DNA from: Brachionus manjavacas
Taxonomy: Eukaryota > Rotifera > Eurotatoria > Ploima > Brachionidae
Length of the DNA stretch: 64,000 nt
Reading direction: 5' to 3'
NCBI GenBank assembly: GCA_019054805.1
Contig: JAHQIY010000007.1
Coordinates: 5,461,501-5,525,500 of the forward strand
The notes beneath the pieces are model-generated. The model had not been told where the DNA came from. It searched no databases and saw only the letters and a list, made by a program, of their open reading frames with translations. Shown here one piece after another: positions 48,240 through 59,029 of this stretch. Each line of letters begins with the position of its first letter. Position 1 is the first letter of the stretch. The translations under genes and the position numbers were made by a program.

Positions 48240-49430
48240 TCGGAATCTAAAGAGCGATGATAAAGATAAGGGTGAATTATTTTAAAAAATTTTAGCTAAA
48301 ACTTTTTCTCAAGATAATGAGGATTGTTTTGATACTTCTTTCCAGATAGCAACTGAAAAGTACATCTTAGAGAAGGAATATATCTAATTCTGGTTTTTAT
48401 TCTAAAGTTACTAATTATCCAAAAATTTCTCTAGAAGAACTTAAGAAGACATTGAAAAATTTAAAGGACGACTCAGCTCCTTGTCCTGATAGCATAACCA
48501 ACATGGTGCTAAAAAACTTACCTGACTCCTTTTTAGAAATTTTGATAAAATTCTTTAATATTTGTTTGGAATTAAACAATATTCCAACCTGTTGGAAAAT
48601 TGCTAAAATTACTATGGTCCCTAAAAAAATTAGCACCGACCCGGCTAACTACCGCCCAATTAGTGTTCAATCTTTATCAATGATATACCTAAACAAAGCT
48701 CAAAAAATACCTCATACTCTCTCTTGTTTTCTGATGACCTAGTCACCTTTTTCATTTACAAAAAATATGGAAACATTTCTAAGCAGGTAAATGATTACCT
48801 TAAAAATATTGAAATTTGGTTAAAAAAATGGAGGCTTAAGATGTCTCCTGAAAAATGCAATTATACAATATTTTCAGGGAATCCCTCCAAAAATCAAAAG
48901 CTAAATTTAAGTCTTTTCGATAAGGAAGATTGGACAGTAACTATATTAAGTAACTAATGCATATAGTTACTGTCCAATCTTCCTTGGGATAAAATTTGAC
49001 GAAAACTTATGCTTTAAATCACATTGAATTAATTCGATCTAGATGTCAAGACAGGATAAATATAATTAAAATTCTTTCACACAAATCTTGGAATTTAAAT
49101 AAAAAAAGTCTATCGAGTATTTATAATGCTCTAATAGGTTCTTTAATTGATTACAGCTTGTTCATATTTAGTTTATTTTCATAAATTACAAGTACTCCAA
49201 AATATATCATATAAGGCGATTTATCACCTCCCATATGAAACACCCTCAGAAATCTTCTTTTTTTTTCTTGAAAATCAAAAAATTGAAAAAAAGTCTCCCT
49301 AAGCAATTTTTGTCCAAGAATTTCCACGGGAGTGACTGACTACAGCCAAATCTTTCAATTGTCTTGAAGCTTCCCTTCCTCAATATTCCCATTTTACTTT
49401 ATGTTTTTGGCTACTATTTTAGGGACTGAA
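48240..49430 (+). mobile_element. LINE family A copy with deleted RT core
   Basis: Plus-strand pieces of a non-LTR reverse transcriptase: LKDDSAPCPDSITNMVLKNL, IPTCWKIAKITMVPKK and NYRPISVQS (RT N-terminal blocks), then a jump to SDDLVTFFIYKKYGN (the catalytic F-x-D-D region, here SDD) and WLKKWRLKMSPEK, then the C-terminal RINIIKILSHKSWNLN. The blocks between NYRPIS and the catalytic loop are deleted, and a 23-bp hairpin interrupts the frame at 48922-48983. It is diverged from the copies at 50-51 and 61-64 kb. Non-functional. Confidence 0.85.
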
Positions 49431-49435
49431 AAAAT

Positions 49436-49650
49436 TAAATTATTATTTATTTATTATTTATTTGTTTTCTGTACCGAGCTAAAGCTCCCTCAGAATAAGT
49501 TAAAAAAAAATAAAAAAATTTAAATTAAAAATAAAATTAAAGTTAATTAAATGAGATAAAAAATAAGAATCAAAATAGACTAAATCAGCTAAAAAAATGG
49601 AAGTTGAAAAGACATAAATTGGAAAAGATTGTTACATGTGGCACATGTTT
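49436..49650 (-). mobile_element. 5'-truncated LINE family A 3' end (1)
   Basis: Minus-strand 3' terminus: GGAGCTTTAGCTCGGTACAG-type hairpin sequence (here with GGGAGC) followed on the minus strand by an AAATAA-rich tail, as at the end of the copy at 61-64 kb. Only the last 200 or so bases of the element are present. Confidence 0.75.
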
Positions 49651-49925
49651 TATTATTTATTTATTTGTATATTTGTATCGAGCATTAGCTCCTTCAGATA
49701 AAAAAAAAAAGAAAAAAAGAAAAGGCAAATAAAATAAAATTAAAAGTTTTGTTAAAATAAGTTTTAAAATAAATAAATAAAAAAATGATAGAAAAGGAAA
49801 TTTAAAATGAATAAAGGTACATGAGGTAGTTTAAGGATTTTAAAAATTGGACAGTTAAAGAACAAAAGAAGAAATTACAAGATAGCAATTACACAAAGGA
49901 GTAGGGTATTCGATGAAACGAGACT
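49651..49925 (-). mobile_element. 5'-truncated LINE family A 3' end (2)
   Basis: A second, more diverged 3' terminus in the same orientation, abutting the first. It keeps GAAGGAGCTAATGCTCG near 49690 and the region before the coding stop (CTACTCCTTTGTGTAATTGC on the minus strand). It ends where the next element's tail begins. Confidence 0.7.
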
Positions 49926-51430
49926 CGAAATTTATTTATTTGTTTTCTGTACCGAGCTAAAGCTCCTTCAGAATAAATTAAAAATAAAATAAAAAAATAA
50001 AATAAAAATAAAATTAAAGTTAATAAAATTTAATAAAAAAAAAAGAATCAAAATAGAGTAAATAAGCTAAAAAAATGGAAGTTGAAAAGACATAAATTCG
50101 AAAAGATTGTTGCATGTGGCACATGTTTAAATAGTTCAAGTTTCAGGAAAAAAGGAGGAAATAGTAAGGTAGCAATTACACAATGGAGTTGGGTATTCAA
50201 TATATCTTGATTCAAAACCTTCTTTGTATTCTTTCACCAGTCTTTCAACCAATGGAATAGAATGACTCAGTCCTGTCCCAACATATTTCTCACTCAACTC
50301 AAAAAGACGATTCGAGACTGTTAGTAATTTTAGTTTATTAAAAGCTTCATGTTGCACGGTGTTGGAGGGAGTATCATATTTTAACTTAAGGATAGATCTT
50401 ACTGCTGTATTCTGAATTGCTTGTAGTTTTTTGATATTATTTTCTGAAAATGAATTCAAGCAAGGAAAAGAATAGTCTAAAATCGATCCGACTAAAGATT
50501 TATATAAATTTCCTAGTGTGTTTTGATTGAGACCCCATTTTTTGTTTGACAACATCTTAATAATATTAAGCCTTTTATTGCGGCGTTCTTTAATTTCGTT
50601 TACCAGTAAATTAAAATTTAATTTTGAATCAAATTTTATACCAAGAAACTTGATTTCTTTTTGGTTCATTATTCTGTTTCCATAAGTTTTTAAGCTTAGA
50701 TTATCACTCTCTTTTTTGTACCTAGAGAAGACTACTGAACTGGGAAGTAATCGTTAAATGTTATAACGACTTTTCAACTGATATCTTCATTTTCCATTTA
50801 ATTAGCCATTGTTCTAGTTCGTTGGTGTATTTATTTATCTTATTTTCTAGGTTCCCCTTTTTGTTATAAAAGAAGAATGTAACTAGATCATCTGCAAAAA
50901 GCAGAGAGTATTCGTTGTTTGTTTTGTTTCTTTTGGGGATGTCATTAATATATATACTAAATAAAAGAGGACTAATTACTGAGCCTTGAGGAACACCTGC
51001 AGTTATTTTATATTCTTCGCTCAGATGATCGTTCACATTTACCTTAAATGTCCTACTATCTAAAAAGGATCTAATCCAGTTAGTCAAGTAATGAGGTGGA
51101 TTCATTTTAATCAATTTAAAAAGTAGACCTTCATGCCAAACCCTATCAAAGGCTTTAGAAATATCAACAAAAAGGCCACAAACTCTTTTTTTTTCTATTA
51201 AATGATTCCACAATTTTTTGAATTAAAAAGAAAAGATTATCTGATGTTCGCCGGTGTTTCCTAAATCCGGATTGCTCCTGGATAAAGGATCTTGTAAAGA
51301 AGAGGCTTTTTCTTGAATCATAGTAATGTTCGATGTTTTCCATGCTTTAGGGACTCTACCTTCTCGAAGAGATAAATTAAAAAGTTCTATAATTTTTATT
51401 AATGAATTTCTAGGTAAGTTTTTTAACATT
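49926..51430 (-). mobile_element. Non-LTR retrotransposon (LINE family A), 5'-truncated, RT largely readable
   Basis: Minus-strand reverse transcriptase in three frame pieces (51429-51223, 51213-50761, 50669-50136). It contains DISKAFDRVWHEGLLFKL, AGVPQGSVISPLLFSIYIND and the catalytic LLFADDLVTFF, plus the C-terminal VGSILDYSFPCLNSFSENN. The 3' end has the GAGCTAAAGCTC hairpin region and an AAATAA tail. About 100 bp is missing compared with the copy at 61-64 kb, between LQDPL and the QSGFR block, and a short insertion lies near 50740. No endonuclease domain is present, so it is 5'-truncated. Its protein is almost identical to the other copy's over about 95 residues, implying recent activity. 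It resembles the Jockey/CR1-type clade; the exact clade is not determined. Confidence 0.9.
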
Positions 51431-51930
51431 GAAATGGTTTGATTTTTTGTGTTGGAATTACAAAATGTATCTTTATTTTTACTGACTTGACTTGAATTTT
51501 TTTAAAATTTGCACATAAAAGCTTATGTTTTATTAACACAATTGAAAAAAAAATTATGTGTTTGGTAACGCCTTAAAAAAAATTTTTATACTTGACTAAT
51601 TTTTTATGTGGTTTTATTTTACATTTTTATGTTTCTTCAATCCACATCCATAATTTATCTGGCCCTCAATTTCAGTTTTGTCTGACCAATTGTCCGTACG
51701 AGTGACAAGACCAAAATAATATTACCACTATCATCGTAATTTTAAAAGTGCAATCACCTGTAATTTATTTTTCATAATACACAAAAATCGAGATATATTC
51801 TGAAAAATTTCCATTTGATCTTGAATGTATCACATTTTTTAATGCTAGATTTTTAAATTTGCTTAATTGCTAAACTCTATTAAATAATTGTACAAAATTT
51901 GATTAAAAGAAAAGGTCAAAGAAAAGGAGC
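51431..51930. other. AT-rich spacer
   Basis: Sequence upstream of the minus-strand LINE. Nothing recognisable beyond AT-rich DNA. Confidence 0.4.
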
Positions 51931-52310
51931 TCACAACCTTATCACTTATATCACTTTATAGACTTTAGAAAAGCTTTTGATGTGATTGATTCTCATTTTC
52001 TTCTTTTAAAATTATTTCATTAAGGATTCGACTATAATTCATTAGGTTCGCTTTCCAACTCTTTTAGCACTAGATCACAAATAGTACGTCTAGGTAACGA
52101 AAATTCTCAACCTACTGCACTTAAGTTGGAGGTGTCTCAGGGCATGATTTTCCTTATCTACTTAATAAATTTGATATAAAAACGTTCGATGATGACACCA
52201 AGATTAGTCATTCTGATAAAGACTTGGACAGTGTTTTGAAAATTTTTTCGGCTACCATTAAAAGTCTTAGTAATCGGTGCTTTTTTAACAAGGCAGATAT
52301 ATATTTTTTT
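51930..52310 (+). mobile_element. Decayed RT fragment of a second LINE family
   Basis: Across frames it reads F-I-D-F-R-K-A-F-D-V-I-D-S-H, then SLSNSFSTRSQIVRLGNE and, after frame jumps, K-L-E-V-S-Q-G and D-D-T-K-I-S-H-S-D-K-D-L-D, equivalents of conserved RT blocks. Multiple stops and shifts show it is dead. The wording differs from family A. Confidence 0.7.
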
Positions 52311-52763
52311 TTTTCTCTCTTTTTTATTTTTTTCTTTCTTACTTCTCCTTAATGTTGTCTTTTACCTATAATCTGAGAATCTGACTGAACCAGCATCGAA
52401 AAAAGCAAATGGTGAAAAAACATTTGGATTCTTTTATACAATACTGATGAATAGCTTTGTGATCAAGAGATCAATGTTGAAGCTTGCAATATTCAATAAT
52501 ATTTAGACTTGTTTTTAAGTCACAAGTCTTAAGTCAAGTGAATGACTTAAATTTTTTTTTTTTTTTAAGTCAAGTCAATGATTTAATAAATTCATATTTG
52601 ATACCAATAAAGTAGTTGCTTCCAAATTCCTGGCCGTTAATCTTGACCTATGTGCTCGAAAAATGTAACCAGATTTAGAAAATAATTCTTTCAACTGGTC
52701 CAGATGAAGCAGGTATTGATAAAAATATTTATTTGCCATTATAGATAGATTTTAATTTATTAA
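52311..52763. other. Spacer with AAGTC-rich patch
   Basis: Contains a run of AAGTC/GACTT repeats at about 52500-52590 like the subterminal parts of the hAT-like element at 7035-7623, but no matching termini. No gene seen. Confidence 0.35.
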
Positions 52764-53018
52764 AGTTTCGAAACAATCGCATGCGGTAAAATTAAGTTTT
52801 TAAGGTCAACTCCATCTCAAGTGTCAAAAAAAACAAGAGGTAGACCACCATTACCCAGAGATGAGAATGGAAAAATAATTAGAAATAATTAAAATTTTAA
52901 TTTTTATTTAAAATATCGAATTTTTTGAACCAATTTTTAATCAATTTTTTTCTTTTTTTAAAAAATGTTTTTTTTTTTCTTATAAACTTAATTTTACCGC
53001 ATGCGGTTGTTTCGAAAA
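52764..53018. mobile_element. Short TIR element (about 255 bp)
   Basis: Inverted ends of more than 30 bp: TTTCGAAACAATCGCATGCG with GTAAAATTAAGTTT at the left, and the reverse complement at the right with one C/T difference. The TIR itself contains the palindrome CCGCATGCGG (right arm). No coding and no clear target duplication. Confidence 0.7.
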
Positions 53019-53186
53019 TTTTTTTTTCTTTTTTTTTCTTTTATGATTGTGACAATTTTTATCTTTTTCTTCCCTTCTTTTTGTTAAGTTTAAAAATGTC
53101 TGTAAAAAAAAAGAAAAACTAAACTTATGAATTAATTTGTATAAAAATTAGTCTAAAAATAGAAAAATAAATTGCATAAAAATAAA

Positions 53187-53954
53187 GGGGTCCTACTAAA
53201 ATACTGACCCCCAATTTTTTAAAATTTTCTGACCCCCATTTATTTTGCAAAGCAAAAATATTTTTAAAAGTTTTAATTTATCATTTAGTTTGAATTTTTC
53301 TCTATTTTTTGAAAATTAAACTAGTTTGTCTCCAAAATTTTTATTTTTTGTGAAAATCGAATATTTTTATACTTTTAAAAACCTGACCCCCTACTGACCC
53401 CCATTTTTCTTGAAGAGAATTTAACAAGCTTTCCAAAAATTCTCTTCAAGAAAAATGGGGGTCAGTTGGGGGTCAGTCGTAAAAAATTGGGGGTCAGGTT
53501 TCTTTAAAAGGAGATTATAGTTTTTTCGCTAAAAATAAAATTGAATTTAAGAAAACAAACATAAAAATCAAAAAGCTTTGAAAATTCTTGATCTAATGGT
53601 ATATCGTATTAAAAATTTTAAAATCCGATTTCAGAATAACTAAGGTCTTTTATTATAATCAAAATATCTCAAAAATTATTCATCCTGGACAAAAACTAGG
53701 CACATTTTTGGAAAGCTTGTTAAATTCTCTTCAAGAAAAGGGGGTCAATAGGGGGTCAGGTTTTTAAAAGTATAAAAATATTCGATTTTCACAAAAAATA
53801 AAAATTTTGGAGACAAACTAGTTTAATTTTCAAAAAATAGAGAAAAATTCAAACTAAATGATAAATTAAAACTTTTAAAAATATTTTTGCTTTGCAAAAT
53901 AAATGGGGGTCAGAAAATTTTAAAAAATTGGGGGTCAGTATTTTAGTAGGACCC
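53187..53954. mobile_element. 768-bp foldback element with GGGGGTCAG arrays and 8-bp duplication
   Basis: Near-perfect inverted arms of about 255 bp (53187-53445 and 53695-53954), starting GGGTCCTACTAAAATACTGA and ending in the reverse complement. AAATAAAG flanks both sides exactly (53179-53186 and 53955-53962), an 8-bp target duplication. GGGGGTCA occurs about 11 times on one strand or the other, and an inner hairpin built on TTCTTGAAGAGAAT..ATTCTCTTCAAGAA follows the left arm. There is no ORF. An 8-bp duplication with long terminal repeats starting GGG fits Mutator-like, Merlin or hAT mobilisation; family unassigned. Confidence 0.85.
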
Positions 53955-53962
53955 AAATAAAG

Positions 53963-54456
53963 CGGCTACAAAAAATTATGTTTCTTCTAAAAAAATATAA
54001 AAACGGAATTAAGAAAGCTCTATATTTATTTTTCATTCATTTTCTTGTTTATTTATTTGTGACTTATAAACAAGTCTGATAATATTAATTTGATATTTAC
54101 AGATTTTTTAAAAAAAATTCAAAATATTTCAATGTTTTACTTTTTTAAATGATTTTCAAACAACATTTTTTTTTTTAATTTGTAAAAGATTTTAATATCA
54201 AATAAAAGAAGTGTTAATGTCTTTAATGACAAGGGCACTAGCCTGTTGATTAACCCTAAAATTGATTGATAATAATAAGAACATATTTTTTGTCAAAATT
54301 TTGAACATTTTTTTGATCACCCGTTAAAAATCATTTTTCTCTAAATTTAAACTTATGTTGCTCGACGAAGGAATAATTCAGAAAAAATCTGTCACAAAGA
54401 CACAAATCAAGTTAAAAAAATTAAAAATATTCAAATAAAAAAAATTCTCGCAAAAT
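53963..54456. other. Upstream spacer of the SUMF2-like gene
   Basis: AT-rich DNA of about 490 bp which must contain the promoter and 5' UTR of the SUMF2-like gene. No distinct motif recognised. Confidence 0.4.
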
Positions 54457-55606
54457 ATGCTTGGAATTTGTACAATTTTTATTTTATTGAAAATATTCAA
54501 AACTCAAGATATCAATGACGAGTTGAACAAATACCGCTATTTGGATTCATTTGTTGAGCTAAAAGGCGGTAACTTTATAATGGGAATAAATGATCGCTCT
54601 GGAGTAAATTATGAACATCCCACAAAAAAAGCTCATGTTGAACCATTCCGAATTCTAATGTATCCTGTAACAAATTCTGCTTTCCGAAAATTCAAAAATC
54701 ACAAACACAAATTTCGAACTGATTGTGAGGAATCAGGTTATAGCTGGGTTTTCAAATCCTTGATGAACGAAAAAGCAAAAATTGAGACCACTAAGAAAAT
54801 TGATGACGTATATTTGAATAAAATTTATAGAAAATTATTTTTTTATATTATTTGAGAAAAAAAATTAGTTCGAGAGTCAAGAAGCTCTAAAATCAAATAT
54901 GCTTCCGATTCAAGAAGCGCGATGGAATAGACCTGAAGGCGGATCATCGTCGATACGGGACAGACTAGACTTTCCTGTTGTCCATGTTTCTTACCAAGAC
55001 GCTTTCGCTTTTTGTGCATGGAAGGGTATGAGATTACCTAGTGAGATCGAATGGGAGTATGCAGCTAGAGGTGGTATGCACGACAAACCATATCCATGGG
55101 GAGAACGTTGGGAAATAGCTAGAACTAATCTGTGGCAAGGAAAATTTCCTGAAGAAAATCAGCTAAGAGACGGGTACTATGGCCTAGCGCCGGCTAATGG
55201 ACTAAGGCCCCAGAACGACTTTGAAATGTACGATCTTCTGGGCAATACTTGGGAATGGACTTCAACTGTGTAAAATAAATAAAAATTTAAATTTTTTTTT
55301 TTAATTATTTCATTTAGTTTTAGAAATCCTTATAAAGTAGAGGAAGAAATACAAAAAAGACGGGTAGTCAAAGGTGGTTCATTTTTGGATACAAGGGATC
55401 CAAGATCACTAACAGAAAAGATGAGAATAAGAATATCTGCTAGAATGGGACGAGTGGAAAACTACTCGGCTCAAAATCTTGGATTTAGATGTGCGCAATC
55501 GATCAAAACAACTGAAAAAATAAACTTTGGCGATAAGAACTTTCGCATAGTTCGGCTCAGAGCACCCAAAAAGTTTAAGCTAAATGGAAAACACGAGGAG
55601 CTTTAA
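54457..55606 (+). CDS. SUMF2: SUMF2-like (formylglycine-generating-enzyme paralogue)
   Basis: Three exons, 54457-54807, 54869-55269 and 55318-55606, sum to 1041 nt and 346 residues. A hydrophobic N-terminus (MLGICTIFILLKIF) directs it to the ER. The FGE-sulfatase fold is clear: GGNFIMGINDRSG, RWNRPEGGSSSIRDRLDFPV, HVSYQDAFAFCAWKGMRLPS, EIEWEYAARGGM, YPWGERWE, TNLWQGKFP, YDLLGNTWEWTS and the closing ISARMGR..NLGFRCA. SUMF1 activates sulfatases using two cysteines in the segment after KGGS; here that segment is KGGSFLDTRDPRS with no cysteine, as in SUMF2, which binds and modulates SUMF1/sulfatases but lacks that active site. Charged residues extend the C-terminus by about 35 beyond the fold, without an obvious KDEL-type signal. 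Confidence 0.93.
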
Positions 55607-57158
55607 GAAATAATGATTTTTTTTTCAAAATTTTAAATAAATTCTAGATTAAAAAATAAAAAATTTGGTCTTAATATTTAATTTTTCACAAAATCGAAAA
55701 TAGGTGTGAATCTAAAAAAATATTTTTAATAAATAGGAAAAAACAAGGTTTTAATTTTTGTGTTTGTGTCCAATGTCATATTATATTATAAACATAAATG
55801 ATACAAATAAATGCATCCAATGTTGAAATAAAATTGAAAATGTGCCATGTTTCAAATAAAAAAATAATTTTAAGTTAATATCGCAAGCATGAAAAACTCA
55901 GTTTTTTTAATAAATTTTAACTTTGGATTTGTGTTATGATGATCCTTAATGTAGTATTTGTAGTTTAAAAAACTATCTTGGCTCTGTTTTTCATTTTTTA
56001 TAAATTGAGTTTTTGTTAAAATGCATCAAAACGAACGTCAATTATCAAAATTTAAAAAAAAAAAAAAATTTTTTCGGGTCTAGTCGGTTAGGAAAACTAT
56101 GGTTCACCTATTACTGGAACATTTTTTGTACTGAGGTTTTATGAAATATCAGTTCACCTAATCTAAAAATTGTTCACCTATTTAGTAATTTTTTCATCTA
56201 TTTAGAAAAAGGCTAAATGTAATATTAAAAAATAGGAAAGTAAAAATAATAATTAGATAAAAAAATTAAAGTTAGGCGGATTAGGTAAAATTTGCGAAAT
56301 AGTTTAATCTATGTTCCCCAAAGTCAAACACTTGAAGGGTAAAAAATATATTTTAATTTTCTTAAATTTTTATTATTTATGTTTAAAGGCAAAGATTTAA
56401 GTAGAGAGTGCATGTGGGTATTTTGGATTGTTGAAAGAGTAATACCAAATCAAACAGATCAGAGCAAATGCTATTTCAAAAGCTCCTTTAAATTAAAATA
56501 AAATTATTAACTTCAATTGCTTATTTTTATTTCAGTTTCGAAAATTAGCCATCTATTCACTCAGGTATTTATTATTATTATTTATTATTTAGCACAAAAA
56601 ATTAAACCACATGGATTCTAGATTTTTTTTAATAATATTCAGGGGAGGACTCCGGACAACTTATGGCAATAGACATATCATATGGAAATATGATAGATGA
56701 TCATATGGAAATAGACGTTTAACCCGATATAAATAATAATTGCCATGATTTTTTTACTTCATCCGAATCTGAATCTGATGAATCGGAAAATGAAGACTTT
56801 TACCCATAAGAAGAGATGGTGACCATAGATATTTCACTTATTACTCAGATGGTCGATTTTATTCAAACAAATAAGCCTACTAAAGGTTGGATTAGTTTCT
56901 TAATCTATAGTGTTCTAAGGTAAAATCTAAGCTATTATCTGAGTTAAATTAGAACAAAAATTATTTTTTATATTTAAAGACAGTTCAATATACCATTTGG
57001 TGAAATAAATCTCTTTCTTTCACAGTGAAGCTTACTTACATCTAATAGCTGTTCACAGCAACTAGTCAATTTTAAAAATTAAAGGTGGTTAGACGATCGT
57101 GGTGGTTAGACGATTTTGGAGGTGTTTAAAAGGTTACAATAATGGTGCGACATAAGGT

Positions 57159-57239
57159 CAAGTCCTAAAAGCATATTTATCAGGAAAATCGAAAAAAACA
57201 GTAGTTGAGCACCTAAAAATATCGAATTCTTTAGTTTAA
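57159..57239 (+). pseudogene. Transposase-like helix-turn-helix scrap
   Basis: A 26-codon stretch reads QVLKAYLSGKSKKTVVEHLK followed by ISNSLV and a stop. The pattern (a hydrophobic helix, S-G-K-S, then a recognition helix with hLxISxSLV) is typical of N-terminal DNA-binding domains of Tc1/mariner-like transposases. Too short to classify. Confidence 0.35.
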
Positions 57240-57364
57240 TCTAAAAATTCTAATAAAAGAATTCAAATTTGACAAATTTGCTAAAATTCACATGATATGA
57301 AGAGATTATTTAAGAAAAATAAAGCAATAAAGTAAAAAAGTAAAACCATAGATTTGTTAAGAAT

Positions 57365-57764
57365 TTTCTCTAAATTTAAAAAAAAAAAAAAAGTGGGCTC
57401 ATAATTGATAACTCGGAGGAGATACGATTTAAACCAGAAAAAACACATTTTTTTCCTTTTTTAGCCAACAAAAACCGCCACACTTTTTTTTTTTTCTAAA
57501 TTACATTAGCATGTAGAGAATTTTATGCTCTTTCATAATATATATACTTTTTTAGTATATTTAAGTTTTATCTTTGAGATTTTGAGTCTTAAAGAACAAC
57601 CACTTTTTAGAGGGTTTGCTATTTTTTGGAACCCTGGGTGTAAAAAATTTTTTCTAGCCCCCACCAAAAAAATTTTTTTAAGGGGTTTTCGAGGGCGTAG
57701 ATTACGAATTTTGAGTCAAAAATAAAGAATTCAGATAGCACTAAAGTTTTGAATTTCGTGAACT
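57365..57764. mobile_element. Left-truncated copy of the Harbinger-like foldback MITE
   Basis: Nearly identical to the centre and right arm of the element at 4819-5475: GGAGGAGATACGATTTAAAC, CCAACAAAAACCGCCACAC, then CATGTAGAGAATTTTATGCT and the ending TTTGAATTTCGTGAACT followed by TTA. It retains CTAGCCCCCACC, which the right arm of the other copy lacks but its left arm has in reverse complement. The left arm is absent. Confidence 0.85.
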
Positions 57765-57924
57765 TTACAAATTATGCATAAATTTTTTTTTTACTTTGAA
57801 GTCATATGAATTTTAAACTTAATTAAATTAAAATAAAACTGAAATAAAAAGTTAATTAAGAAAAAAAGCTTAGTATATATTTTTTCTATTATCAAAACAC
57901 TTTTCACATAAAGCTATTTTTTGG

Positions 57925-58231
57925 GCATTGTGAATTTTGGAACAAAAAACAAAAACAATAGCAAAAACAAAAATTTAAAATTGAAATAACTTTTTTAGTT
58001 TAAGTCTAAAACCTGTTCTGAAAAATGTACTAGCTGATAAAAATTTTGTATCACCCAATTTTTCATCTCTGCAAAAACTCTGCAATATAATTTTAATGAT
58101 TTTCTAAGGAAAACAACTTTTATATCAACTGATACATTTTTCAGAACAAGTTTTAGACTTAAACTAAAAAAGTTATTTCAATTTTAAATTTTTGTTTTTG
58201 TTTTTGTTTTTTGTTCCAAAGTTCACGATGC
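57925..58231. repeat. 307-bp inverted-repeat element
   Basis: Imperfect inverted arms of about 105 bp: GCATTGTGAATTTTGGAACA .. GTTTAAGTCTAAAACCTGTT at the left and its reverse complement at the right, separated by about 95 bp. One arm carries a CAAAAACAAAAA-type simple repeat. A foldback MITE is likely; no duplication seen. Confidence 0.7.
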
Positions 58232-59029
58232 CTATTTTGTGTTATTCTTTACTTCATGTTCCGTAACAGAATTTTTTACATGATACACAGGTAATATTTT
58301 TTTTATTTTGATTACAAAGCCTTAGCTGACAATTTTTTTATCTTTGATTGAGCGCAATTTTTTTGATGGGTTTTGATTTAGTATTCAAATCGACCGAGGC
58401 ATGTTAAGCTTTGCAGTAAATTCTAAAACTTCAATATGAGACGTTTTTGTTTATTTCTCAAATTCTAAAAATAATAGTCAAAAAAAAAGCTTGCTCTGAT
58501 ATTTTTTTTTGAAATTTTAATTGATGAACATGTATGATTTTTTTTTAATTATATAAAATTGTATTGTTGCTTGTTTTTTGGTATATATTAAATAAATTCA
58601 AACTTTTAATTTCCAAAAATTTATTTATCATACTTTTATCAAAAAAATTAATTCATAAAAACAAAAGTTTATTTATTGAAAAAAATAATTTTTCTCGTGT
58701 AAATCATCTCGCAGACAACTACATTTCATACTTAACGAAATTAAAATTAATCATTACCGGTAAGTTTACATTCATATATGCTGACACTAAAATAAATTGA
58801 TCTCCTGACAGAAAATAATATTTTTTTAAATTTAAGACCTAATAAAATAGTAAAAAAAAAAATAGAAAGCCAAGTTCCAGATCATAATCGACCAATGAAC
58901 CAGAAAACATGGAAAAAATTTTAATTTTTGTTTATAATCAGAGAATAAAATGAAAAATTTTAATTTTTTTTAACAGAAAAAATAAATTTTAAATGTCTTA
59001 TAAAATCATAACTTTAATTTTTACATCTT

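Larger units (their letters stand above)
55607..59029. other. Intergenic region with transposon debris
   Basis: 3.4 kb without a supportable gene. It contains a transposase-like helix-turn-helix scrap (about 57159-57239), a truncated foldback MITE (57365-57764) and a 307-bp inverted-repeat element (57925-58231). Near 56100-56200 the phrase TTCACCTA recurs four times. The rest is AT-rich. Confidence 0.5.

Noticed and set aside
52490-52600. A third hAT-like element based on AAGTC repeats
   Set aside because: The repeated pentamers resemble the hAT-like element at 7035, but no CAGAG termini or inverted ends are present.
58564-58800. A 78-codon hydrophobic plus-strand frame upstream of the SLCO 3' end
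   Set aside because: Its AT-rich wording is dominated by L, I, K, F and N, as expected from random AT-rich DNA, and it lacks an ATG-linked signal or motif.
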